A stretch of 64,000 nt of DNA from Spisula solida (taxonomy: Eukaryota; Mollusca; Bivalvia; Venerida; Mactridae). The notes beneath the pieces are model-generated. The model ran no database searches. It was not told the origin of the DNA and worked only from the letters and a program-made list of their open reading frames with translations. Position numbers and translations under genes: made by a program. The stretch spans positions 13,040,089 through 13,104,088 of the forward strand of contig OX365956.1 in the NCBI GenBank assembly GCA_947247005.1. Direction: 5' to 3'. Shown here piece after piece: positions 34,625 to 44,938 of this stretch; position 1 is the stretch's first letter, and the number at the start of each line of letters is the position of its first letter.

Positions 34625-34996
34625 ATCACAGGCCTAAGAAATTATATCACAAAATACAGAGTTTTGAAATTCCCCATCATCCCGTAGTTACTATAATATA
34701 ATAGACATGTTGGCAACGCTTTTTTCTGGCCACCGTATGCTTCCACTATTTAATCGGAACCATCGATCTAAAAATGAAATACCTGAAATATAACTTATTA
34801 CAAGTTCAATGGTAGATAAATTGATGGTATTATGTAGTAAAACACACCTAGACCAGATTGCAACCGATTCCCGGCCGGACGATGCGATAAATAGTGGAAT
34901 CATACGGGGGCCAGAAAAAAACGTTGCCAACCTGTTTATTATATATAGTAATGACGGGAAGATGTATTTTGTGATATCATTTCTTAGGCCTGTGAT
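34625..34996. mobile_element. Long-TIR foldback MITE
   Basis: Inverted arms of roughly 150 bp start ATCACAGGCCTAAGAAAT and end ATTTCTTAGGCCTGTGAT. Inside them GGCAACGCTTTTTTCTGGCC on the left pairs with GGCCAGAAAAAAACGTTGCC on the right. The small frames on both strands are the mirrored arms, not genes. Confidence 0.8.
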
Positions 34997-35354
34997 AAGA
35001 TGGTTGTTGTTTTAGAAAATGGGATGCTTAACGTCAACGTCTCTTAATAAGTGCCGTTGGACATTCTGTGTGGACATCGATAGTTTCTTAGAATTTGACA
35101 ACGATTTTATCACAGTAATCTTAAAATATATGACTTTTTGTACAGATTAAGAAGAAAATCAAAATTTCATACGTTTATTCAATCATTTTCTTAAAAAATA
35201 CAAAACCTTAAACATGAAGAAGTTATAAAGACCACGATTAATACAAGAAAAATATTTGATGCAAGGCATCAAACGGAAGCCGTAATGTTTTGGTGTACAA
35301 TCTGACAGAAAAAAAACTCAAGGAGTCGTGTTCCAAACCAAAACGGTAAATGTG

Positions 35355-35361
35355 TCTGAAC
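35355..35361. repeat. Target-site duplication, left, foldback copy 2
   Basis: TCTGAAC, repeated exactly at 38085-38091. Confidence 0.88.
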
Positions 35362-35384
35362 CAGCTGTGTGAAGTTGGCTCAAC

Positions 35385-35765
35385 ATACGACATACGACAT
35401 TCAAAAAATTATATGTCGTCCAGCTCGACATACGACATTGGACGACATTAAAAAAATCGAATGTCGTCCAGCTCGACATACGACATTGGACGACATTCAA
35501 AAAATCATCAAAAATCGAATGTCGTACAGCTCGACATTTGACGACATTGGACGACATTCAAAAAATCATTTAAAATCGAATGTCGTCCAGCTCGACATTG
35601 GACGACATTCAAAAAATCGTCGAATGTCGTTCAGCTCGACATTGGACGACATTGGACGACATTCAAAAAATCATCACAAATCGAATGTCGTCCAGCTCGA
35701 CATTGGACGACATTGGACGACATTCAAAAAATCATCAAAAATCGAATTTCGTCCAGCTCGACATT
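35385..35765 (+). repeat. Satellite array, left arm of foldback copy 2
   Basis: About six units of the same satellite, with more point changes than in copy 1 (ATTATATGTCG, GTCGTACAGC, CATTTGACG), and a truncated last unit. Confidence 0.92.
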
Positions 35766-37013
35766 ATTTTTGTATTTGATAATTTTGAAGCTCAAATCTA
35801 TTGTTTTACACTAATTTGTTTTAAGTGTCGGATGGCCATCATGTGATTAATACATTTGAGGCTAATACATAAAAACAAGTATAATTGGTATTGCGTTACC
35901 AACAGAAGCCGCCGAATATCACATTTAAAAAGGTGGTACGTATATCCGAGATGTACAATTTAAAATACATGTACAAGTAAAGTCAAGTCTTGTTGTTATC
36001 TCAATTTTTCGTGACCATGAAAATTACTTCGACATAACAAAAATTCAAGATACGTTCCAACTTCGATAGTCACTTTAAACCCGATTACCAATGTCACCGT
36101 TTGGCAAATTCAGGGAAACCGTTTCTTACTGGAGCGACAAGCCTTGCGTCGTCGTGAACATCCGGGGTCCAACGGGGTGATCCGAGATGAACAGTGACGG
36201 ACCGCTTAAGCCCCATTCTCACAGTTCTGGTTTGGAATCGCCGGAGAGTCCCGGTTTGTAATCCGGGAGGGGGTGCTGGTCTAACCGGGGATGCGACCGT
36301 GGCGGCACCGTGAACATCCGGAATCAACCGGGACGATCCGTGATAGACCGTGATGGACCGGCTGACAGCCTCGGTTGTTTAAAATGTTTAAAATCCGGGG
36401 ATAACAGGGACAATACTGGGGAGTATCCTCGGCTTTACCGTTCAAATACCGTGATAAACCGTAACATATCGGATTTTCAAATACAAACCCGATTGAGAGC
36501 CTGTCGACCTCCGACATAGAACGGTATAGCCCCGTGTCGTACCGGTGGTGGCAGGGGTAGTTACGGTATGAGCCTGTTACAAGCCAGTTTAACCCCGGAA
36601 TATAACGTTACATCTACGGTTAGGGCAAAAGGTCCAGGTTTCATCAAGGTTAAGGGCGGCGAAGTTGGTTTGACTATTGCTATATACAGCGGAAACTGTA
36701 TGATTTATCCAGAAACCGAGGCTTCAAATTGAGACATTCTACAGAAACGTATTTATAGTTGCATCCAAGGGTACCTCAATAACTATTTCAAAGAATAGAA
36801 CATCGAGCATCTAGAAAAGATTTTTCGTACATGAACAATCTTGCACCTAGTTCAAACTAGCAAACTAGCTTTAATTAATGCCCAGGTCAGACAGACACGA
36901 ATAATCATTACACACAAGGGTTCTGGCGAGTCACAAAGCCTATGATCCGTGAGTGGCTAAGGTTGACAATGCTTTTGAAGGAACTGATGCAGTTACCGGA
37001 CGGTATGCCAAGC
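35766..37013. other. Interior of foldback copy 2 with a GC-richer block
   Basis: About 1.25 kb. The part from about 36090 to 36660 is clearly richer in G and C than its surroundings and contains recurrent motifs such as GAACATCCGG, CCGTGAT and ACCGGG in both orientations. No gene is recognised. It shows no obvious similarity to the interior of copy 1. Confidence 0.6.
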
Positions 37014-38066
37014 CGCACGACATTAGATGATTTTTTGAATGTCGTCCAATGTCGTCCAATGTCGAGCTGGACGACATTCGAATTTTTGTGAAGATTTTTT
37101 GAATGTCGTCCAATGTCGTCCAATGTCGAGCTGGACGACATTCGATTTTAGATGATTTTTTGAATGTCGTCCAATGTCGCCCAATGTCGATCTGGACGAC
37201 ATTCGATTTTAGATGATTTTTTTAATGTCGTCCAATGTCGTCCAATGTCGATCTGGACGACATTCGATTTTAGATGATTTTTTAATGTCGTCCAATGTCG
37301 TCCAATGTCGAGCTGGACGACATTCGATTTTAAATGATTTTTTGAATGTCGTCCAATGTCGTCCAATGTCGAGCTGGACGACATTCGATTTTAAATGATT
37401 TTTTGAATGTCGTCCAATGTCGAGCTGGACGACATTCGATTTTAGATGATTTTTTGAATGTCGTCCAATGTCGTCCAATGTCGATCTGGACGACATTCGA
37501 TTTTTGATGATTTTTTTAATGTCGTCCAATGTCGTCCAATGTCGTCCAATGTCGATCTGGACGACATTCGATTTTAGATGATTTTTTAATGTCGTCCAAT
37601 GTCGTCCAATGTCGAGCTGGACGACATTCGATTTTGAATGATTTTTTGAATGTCGTCCAATGTCGTCCAATGTCGAGCTGGACGACATTCGATTTTAAAT
37701 GATTTTTTTAATGTCGTCCAATGTCGAGCTGGACGACATTCGATTTTAGACGATTTTTTGAATGTCGTCCAATGTCGTCCAATGTCGTCCAATGTCGTCC
37801 AATGTCGAGCTGGACGACATTCGATTTTAGACGATTTTTTGAATGTCGTCCAATGTCGTATGTCGAGCTGGACGACATTCGATTATTGAATGTCGTCCAA
37901 TGTCGTCCAATGTCGAGCTGGACGACATTCGATTTTTGATGATTTTTTGAATGTCGTCCAATGTCGTATGTCGAGCTGGGCGACATTCGATTTTTGAATG
38001 TCGTCCAATGTCGTATGTCGAGCTGGACGACATTCGATTTTTTGAATGTCGTATGTCGTATGTTGA
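37014..38066 (-). repeat. Satellite array, right arm of foldback copy 2
   Basis: About seventeen inverted units with variants GATTTTAAATGA, GATTTTTGATGA and GAGCTGG or GATCTGG, ending outward with the short ATACGAC units as in the other arms. Confidence 0.93.
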
Positions 38067-38090
38067 GCCAACTTCACACAGCTGTCTGAA

Positions 38091-38185
38091 CCACAGGTCC
38101 ATGAAAAGTGTCCAATACCATCTATATATACATATTTAAATATGTATATATAGGTGGAGCTAGGTCACTTTTCATGGACCTGTGG
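38091..38185. mobile_element. Palindromic MITE next to foldback copy 2
   Basis: CCACAGGTCCATGAAAAGTG at the left and its exact complement at the right enclose an AT-rich palindrome (ATATATACATATTTAAATAT). It is flanked by TCTGAA at 38085-38090 and 38186-38191, a 6-bp duplication. The whole 95-bp element can form one hairpin. Confidence 0.85.
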
Positions 38186-38269
38186 TCTGAATGACACGGA
38201 TGCCCCTGCTTTTGTTATGTCAGTAAAGACAAATCATTGCCATACACATAAAAACTATAAGTATGAACT

Positions 38270-38610
38270 TGATGCTAGGTCTTGTGCATGACAAATCCGT
38301 CTCATTATGGTTAACATTTATGCCAAGTTATATGAAAATCCCTTTATGAATGGTAGAGTAATGGAACAGATGCAAAAAACACCCCGTTTATTGTCTGACA
38401 GCTGTGACCTTGACCTTGGAACTAGGTCTTGGGCATGATACATTGTGTCATTATCATTTTTGCAAAACATTTTCAAAATCCCTTGATGACTGGAAAATAC
38501 TTCATGCTGATCACTCCTATGAAGTGTCATTAAAATCGGACCAAGGGTATAGGAGATGTAGAGCTGACAAGACACCGTCAGATGGCAGACACTGAAAGGG
38601 TTGTAATTGT
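38270..38610. repeat. Degenerate tandem repeat, about 148-bp period, two units
   Basis: CTAGGTCTTGTGCATGACA and CTAGGTCTTGGGCATGATA start units about 148 bp apart; AAAATCCCTTTATGAATGG matches AAAATCCCTTGATGACTGG. TGACCTTGACCTTGGAACTA between them is typical of repeats I associate with bivalve DNA. Confidence 0.65.
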
Positions 38611-39640
38611 GTCAAAATTCATCTATATGGACGCACAAAACGTTCTGATATACACGCGCGGCACGATATGAAGTGAAAAACGTAAGTACATGTAGTGTAC
38701 AAAACTCGCATATAGGCCTATACAAGTACAGTATAAATCACTGAAACATTATTATGTGACCATTCTAAATAGAAGACATTTTCTGCACATACCCATTCGC
38801 ACTATCTATAATTAGTTAATCACCCGCCTCAGACATATTTCAATTATACAACATAATTAATGTACTATACAGCGTGATTAACTGTCAATACCGGATTTTC
38901 TATTGATACCGGACGGGCAACACCGTATGTTACCGTCGTTTAGTAGTCACTTCGCTTGGTTCCCGATTCATTCGGTAACAGTTATAAGTGGACCAGCAAC
39001 CAGAATCAATACGTGCTATTTATAGTACAGACTTAATAGACTAAACCTTTTTACTGTATGAATTTCAGCAATTTAATTTCGTTATCTGTAATTGCTAAAT
39101 AAGAAAAATCATATGGAACCCTCTACTAGTATTATTGTTTTCACGCGAAAACATCTGAGTACATCATTTGTAAACGAATAAAACTACCGATTAGTTAAGA
39201 AGTTTTGAAGAAAAGAAAAATAGACACCTCAGCAAGTCTACGGTCAAAGGGATCAGAAATTATTATTAAAACAGAAATTTATTTTTTATTTTAATTACGA
39301 ACATTTTCAATCCAAAAAAATGTAAATAGGGTGGGATCAATAAGCATTGAAATAGGTTTATATATAGTCATCACTTAAAAGCTGCAATATTCACGCAAAC
39401 AAATGTATTCATTGTATTATCTAGCAGTAACTTGTCCTTTAACCTCCATGAGAGAAATTCACATTGCATTCCAAGAAGGAAGCCGCTTCCTAACTAATAC
39501 TATTAAAACTATTTGTTATCAGTTATTAGTCAACTTATATTAGTATTATTCTGTGACTCTGTAAATAAATATTTAACGAGTATATGTTATTGTATTATGC
39601 TTGTCATTTACATTTCATATATAGAGCAATTGTTCGTTGT
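38611..39640. other. Intergenic stretch, nothing recognised
   Basis: AT-rich with no supported exon, RNA gene or clear repeat. Confidence 0.5.
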
Positions 39641-40048
39641 TTGCTGTACGGACAAAGACAGGGTAATTACTTATTACTTATGCCCCGTTGGTAGCATACT
39701 AACGGAAATTTTGACGTTCTCCATTGCGGAGACATTCCATACCTAAAGAATACTAAAAAAGCAGAATGTGATATAATAATAATTGGTTGGAAACATTACA
39801 ATTTCTTTAATTATAATGCAATATAAGCTCTCCAGTGTACCACTCTGTGGAGCAACAACCACTCAATAACAAAACCTTTCAAAATTTCCATAAGCTTGCT
39901 AAGAAGTTACTATAAATTCAACTTCTGTAGAGCACCAACCTCTAAACAACGTCAATATTTGCAGCTCATGAAATGTGTGGCTCTACAGAGGTTGAACTAC
40001 AAACACTTCGCCGAATTTCTAATTAGCCGCCCTACAAATTTGATACTT

Positions 40049-40563
40049 TATATACTACTCACAATTTGATAAGGGCCAAGCAATTTTCCATTTGAATATT
40101 TTGCAAATTGAATCAGATTGACCAGTAGAATTTTCAAAAAGCATAATGCTACATCTGCAATATTGTAAACCAATAACGATTACTTCGAAATTTAATGTCT
40201 AAGTGCTGATAAGCCCAACCCCATTAAAATGTTCATGCTGCATTCAAGCCTCTGGAGTAACGGAATGTGGTCATTTTCTTGGCATTTTGGGTCTTACACG
40301 ATATGGTAATAAAAACGGGATAAAAATTTCCATATTAATCTAGCCACTTTGGTCCCTGCCAAAAGGGCTTATCAGTTACCTGGGAAATGACCTAATTTTG
40401 GCAATACGTATCAAATGCAAGACATCAAGCTTTGAACTTTAGAAGCAGATAAAATGATATTTTATTAATTGCACAACGTTTTCTTCATCGGTGTTGTACA
40501 TGTATCGTGAGACGGACATCAAAATCAATTTCTTGGCCCTTAGCAAAGTTTGAGTAGTATATA
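40049..40563. mobile_element. MITE family 4, copy 1
   Basis: About 515 bp with inverted ends TATATACTACTCACAATTTG and AAAGTTTGAGTAGTATATA, extended by AAGGGCCAAG and CTTGGCCCTT. An inverted copy lies at 63207-63719 and shares much of the interior (GTAGCATTATG in reverse; TAAGTGCTGATAAGCCCAA). Confidence 0.82.
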
Positions 40564-40750
40564 TTATGTGATATAATTATTATATTCCATCAATACGTAT
40601 AAAGTTGTTTTATGTCTTCATTCGACGCACTAATCTATCGATTTACAAACATAAATGTTCAGGTACAAAATCATCCATGCGGAAAGTTTGGTGCGAAATA
40701 TGGCTTAAAATTGTGCATCAATTGCATGGTGCTCGTGCACGGCATGGACT

Positions 40751-40805
40751 TGTCGTATTTTCGCATTTTCGCTTTGTTGTGGCGAAAAAGCGAAAATACG
40801 ACATG
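40751..40805. repeat. Perfect-arm hairpin
   Basis: TTGTCGTATTTTCGC followed by TTTTCGC pairs with GCGAAAAAGCGAAAATACGA across a short loop (TTTGTTGTG). Strong potential cruciform; no known function assigned. Confidence 0.6.
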
Positions 40806-41285
40806 GCATAAATCAGCCACCCTAATTTTCGTATTGAGGAATGTATTCTCCGTTGATTGCCTTTTATGAAAAACATCAAACTTCATACATGTTCTGTGGG
40901 AGGGGAAATTGCATTGTCGGTGTATTCTCTGTCTACCTAGGCCTACCGGATGGTGAAACTTCTCCAAAAGGATCGGACGAAAAGACAGGCTAATCGCTTA
41001 TTCTTATGCCCCCGTTGATAGCATATTAACGGATATTTTGTCGCTCTCCATTGCGGAGGCAATCAGATGTAGATATAATTTTTTTGTTTATTGAAACGTC
41101 AGCATAATAATGGATGCGTAACATTACACTTTCTCTAATTAGTTTAGGCTTACATGTTCGGTGGGAGAGGAAATTGCCCGATCGGCCATTGACAATGTAT
41201 GTTTTAAGTGAGTAAATAGCCCGGTCGGGGATTCCCTACCTACCTATCGCCCTGGTAAGGAAACTTCTCCAAGACGATCTGACAT

Positions 41286-42390
41286 TATAATAAAAACATA
41301 TTTTTCTAGTCATTAGAGACGCCCCGATCCATCGGGGCGCCAATAACAGACGTATTATTTACGTCAGTGTGACATTTTCTGTGGACATTTAAAAACGAGA
41401 AAAAATGTGAAAAACGAATTGTTTCTGTCATTTTATCAATTAAGTTTATAAAAATTATTGATCTTGAAAAAGAGACTATTTTCATTATAATCAAATATTG
41501 AATACGTGCGTTCAGAATTGATTGGTGTAATTAACATTAATTTTCAAATTCTAATCCTTGATTGAAACGCGTCATATTTTGAACTCTCTATACGCATTTT
41601 TTCTTGAAAACAACGTTTTATTCCAAGTTCCCGTTCCATAATGCATATTTACGGAAATGTCATCAGTAGTACGTAGGTTGTTTGATTACTGACACGCAGC
41701 ATATTGATGATTTATTAGTAAAATGGTGGTATGAAGTTTGCGACGGTTTAAAGTACAGATACTCCTTTTTAAATGCGGATATTTAAGTGCTACTGTACTC
41801 AGATGTACTACACCAACTTACAGATATCAGAACATTCCATTGGATCCATCTAGTACACTATCAAGTTATCAACAAACATTCAAAACAATTAGAACATTTG
41901 ACCAGTTCACGGACACTGTCATGTACAAGGTCGTCATTTATAAGTGTACGAAGGTCAGTCTAAAATAACTGAGAGTTGCTATTTAATGCTTAGTAAAAAA
42001 AGTGTTTGTATATTTTCTTTATCGTGAAATATTTGGTTTCGCTGTAAGCACAACGCCTACTAAAGACGTGGTCAGTTAAGGCCAAATTCTTTTTACGAAA
42101 TCTTTGCGAGTTGGTTTTGATGTAATAGAGGCCGCCACTAGAATATATTGCTGTTCATGGCTCACATGTCCCTGTGGAACAAAACACACATATCTACACC
42201 AATCTATTAAAAATAATGGCTTGTATTTGTTCATTTAAGGAAACAATAAACATCATATATATAAGATAAAGAACACACCTGTCTTCAAAGACCACCTATT
42301 AATTACATTTCTGAAATATTTATAATATATATTCTGGTCGTGTGATCTGCAAAGTATCTGGAAGTGTCAGGAAGCTGTGTATCGGTGCTA
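41286..42390. other. Intergenic stretch
   Basis: A small hairpin (CGCCCCGATCCATCGGGGCG, 41319-41338) is present. The 76-codon frame at 41738-41968 is not recognised and has no clear gene context. Confidence 0.45.
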
Positions 42391-42660
42391 TACACCGGGC
42401 ACATTAAAGAACCAGGCTGTCTATTCGAAATAAGAGCTGGGCGCACTTCTGCTGCGCTGGACATGCCTGTATCTAATGTATCTCTCTCCCTTCAGTGGCT
42501 TTCTCTCAGTCTGTCCCTCTGGTCAGATCATGCTGTATCTGCACTGGTAGATGATGCACCTGTGCCCTTGTGGCTGCAACATGGGTAAAGTGCCTTTGAA
42601 CGTGCGTTCGCATGAAAAAGGCGCTATATAAATCTGGTATATTTATTAAAAACTGATAAC
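42390..42660 (+). mobile_element. SINE-like short interspersed repeat
   Basis: The left part (CTATACACCGGGCACATTAA, AGAACCAGG) matches the element at 61745-61975 (TTTACACCGGCACGTAAAAG, AACCAGG). The right end GGCGCTATATAAATCTGGTA plus TATTTATTAAAA is a common retroposon tail form in invertebrates. No open frame of note. Confidence 0.55.
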
Positions 42661-43349
42661 TAACTATCTATTGGGAGAGACAAGAACTGTACGTGTACAT
42701 GTAGTCCAGTTAATGTAATTGTTTGGTAATATTTGATCTACATTATCACCTGTCCTGAAGTCAGCAATTTTCCCAACTAACAGAAAGTAGTCTTTCACCA
42801 CTGTGACAGTACCTTACATAACGACATGGTCATATTTAGAAAAGTTTATGTAAACAGGACATCAAGACCGATTATACAACTCAGTATCACTCATGTGGAC
42901 AGCAGAAATTAGAACATCTTAAGATTGTATAGTATACTATCTTTCTTATCAGTTCATATTGTTTTGTCTGGTTGGTGTGTTGATGCCAAATAAGTAAATA
43001 AACCCGTGGTTTGCCTTGAGTTAGATAAGTTTAGTTTACTTTTGGTGGCCAGAATGAGTGTACGGGTAACGTAGGCCAGGCAGCTCTATTGAGCTAATCA
43101 ATGCTGCTGGGTACCCAACAAGTACTAAATAAAACTATTCTTAGGCATACAACTGACAATTACGAACCCATCACAACTTTTGAGAGTTGAGTTGAGTCTA
43201 TATAGTGCTCAGTAGATATAACTCACCGAGAGGCTAAACGTTCCTCACAAAAACAAGACCATCAAAAAATATCAAATAGTCCATACAGAGGGTATACAAG
43301 TAAACTATTGATACGCCACAATATTGTATTTTTCGCTGACTTTGCAGAC

Positions 43350-43564
43350 TATAGCCCAGCCAGGATAAAAATCCAGTGACGCAGCGGTCGAGTCCACTAT
43401 AACGGTGTAAAACCAATTATAAAGGCTTATACTGTACAAACAACTATAATTCCAATGCTAAACTAACATATTAAATTTCGCTCTACCTGTTTAGACAATG
43501 GTTGTGATTTTTTGCGTACACATAAACTGCAACGTCACTATCACAATATCCTAACTGGACTATA
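43350..43564. mobile_element. MITE family 1, standard copy
   Basis: 215 bp, ends TATAGCCCAGCCAGGATA and CCTAACTGGACTATA. Used as the reference length for the family. Confidence 0.88.
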
Positions 43565-43924
43565 CGAACGTGTACGACTACTTGTACGTGTAGCTACCCG
43601 TACATGTATACGTACACGTTGCAATGAAAATTAGCTTGCGAAACATGTAACATGTGCGTGTAAAATAACACGACAGTTATACAACATGATTTATTCGTGA
43701 ATCGATAATGAATGTTTATATAAACTCAATGAGACCACGGGCGATGCAATCTTGAGTTCTTCGTGCATACGCATACCTGTGTGACATAGTACACAATATA
43801 TTTTCGTCTGCCACACGTTCGTTACATGTAAAATCTACACATACCTGGATGACGAAATACTCAAAAATAGTATTCACGTTGACGTAGACGTACACGTTAC
43901 ACGTTGTCTTTCGCAACCTCTCTA
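43565..43924. mobile_element. MITE family 2, inverted copy, one end eroded
   Basis: It matches 161-522 in reverse: ACTCAATGAGACCACGGGC pairs with CCCGTGGTCTCATTAAGTT, and it ends TTTCGCAACCTCTCTATTA. The left terminus is missing where it meets the family 1 MITE, so that element may have inserted into or truncated it. Confidence 0.75.
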
Positions 43925-44540
43925 TTACCTAATTTTGTCCGTGACGTCTTTTTGTATACATAATTTACGACGTTTTCACGATGTTTTACGTCCGTCTGAC
44001 GTTTCCCTTCTCGCACTCGTTCTCTGATGCTTATGCTTACATGTGTATATGTGTCTAAACTGATCTTCGGACCTTTGTTGTTTTTGTCAAAAAAGGAAAA
44101 AAAAGTTGCAAGGTGAAATACTTATAGTGCGCCCACTATAATAAGAAAGGCGGGTAAAGTTGGTATATTCCACCAAGGTGGATGTGCACGATTTATCAGT
44201 GATGTTTTTATTATAAAACTGACCATATTGGTTTACTTAAGTAATTTGTAAAACCAATTATGCAGCAGTTGACCAACCCGACTCATGTTTGTAAACATCA
44301 CATTATCCTGGGCGCACTATAGCAAGGTTAGGGTTACTCCAACAAACCTGAGCGAAAATAATCGCACCCTTGACGACCTCTTGACATGGAACGGTGGATT
44401 ATTTATCTGTCCATGCAGTTCAAATGTACTGAACCTGATTAGATGTTTTCAATATCTATGGAACGTGCCGGTCCGACCTTTGATAAGCTTAGCCTCAACT
44501 CTTACATGTGTGGAAGATAAACGTGACTTACGTTAATGTA
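43925..44540. other. Upstream flank of FAS1-C
   Basis: No repeat recognised. An 83-codon frame at 44285-44536 has no known homologue and overlaps the likely promoter-proximal region; it is probably chance. Confidence 0.45.
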
Positions 44541-44541
44541 T

Positions 44542-44557
44542 CACGTGATATCACGTG
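44542..44557. promoter_or_regulatory. Paired CACGTG boxes of the FAS1-C promoter
   Basis: Two perfect CACGTG palindromes at 44542-44547 and 44552-44557, spaced 10 bp centre to centre (one helical turn), about 35-50 bp upstream of the TATA box. bHLH factors bind this word. The same word is clustered upstream of FAS1-A. Confidence 0.6.
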
Positions 44558-44591
44558 GCTCGCATGTTTGACCAGTGTGTGGACGCTGCTA

Positions 44592-44597
44592 TATAAA
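44592..44597 (+). promoter_or_regulatory. TATA box of FAS1-C
   Basis: TATAAA in GCTATATAAAGCAGACC, 67 bp before the start codon at 44664. Transcription would be expected to begin near 44620-44625, giving a leader of about 40 nt. Confidence 0.75.
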
Positions 44598-44663
44598 GCA
44601 GACCGCTCTGGCATCTCCTTGTATTTCTATCTCCTGAAGTTCGCTTGAAGCAGTGATAGTATC

Positions 44664-44907
44664 ATGAAGATTGCATGTATATTGTTGGGCCTTGTTGCCG
44701 CGGCTTCTGCTGCTAACATTGTGGAACTAGCGAAGTCACTTGGAGCAAACACTCTAGTCAAGCTGGTGACTGATGCTGGACTCGCTGATACTCTAGCTAC
44801 TGGAGGTAGGATTTTAACAACATGATATATAACTTATAACTTCTCATTTAGCTGTCTAGACAGGAAGAAGAGGAAGACGTTTTGTACAGAGAAAACCTCT
44901 GTACAAA

Positions 44908-44938
<31 letters not shown>

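Larger units (their letters stand above)
35362..38084. mobile_element. Foldback-type transposon, copy 2
   Basis: Same termini and subterminal order as copy 1: CAGCTGTGTGAAGTTGGC, CTCAACATACGACATACGAC, two short units, then 61-bp units. The left arm (to about 35765) has about six units; the right arm (from about 37014) about seventeen, in inverted orientation. It is flanked by a perfect 7-bp duplication, TCTGAAC, different from that of copy 1, so it inserted independently. The interior is about 1.25 kb. No transposase frame. It lies between FAS1-B and FAS1-C. Confidence 0.9.
39645..41285. repeat. Interspersed duplicated modules around a MITE
   Basis: Module A (TTATGCCCCGTTGGTAGCAT then CTCCATTGCGGAG) occurs at about 39645-39825 and 40972-41145. 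Module B (GGGAGGGGAAATTGC then GGTGAAACTTCTCCAA) occurs at about 40885-40970 and 41152-41285. The order B-A-B at the right suggests a tandem unit near 265 bp. The family 4 MITE at 40049-40563 lies between the A copies. Confidence 0.6.

Noticed and set aside
34691..35015. Mirror-image small proteins on opposite strands
   Set aside because: Produced by the two arms of one inverted repeat.
41738..41968. 76-codon frame upstream of FAS1-C
   Set aside because: No motif, signal peptide or splice partner that I can support.
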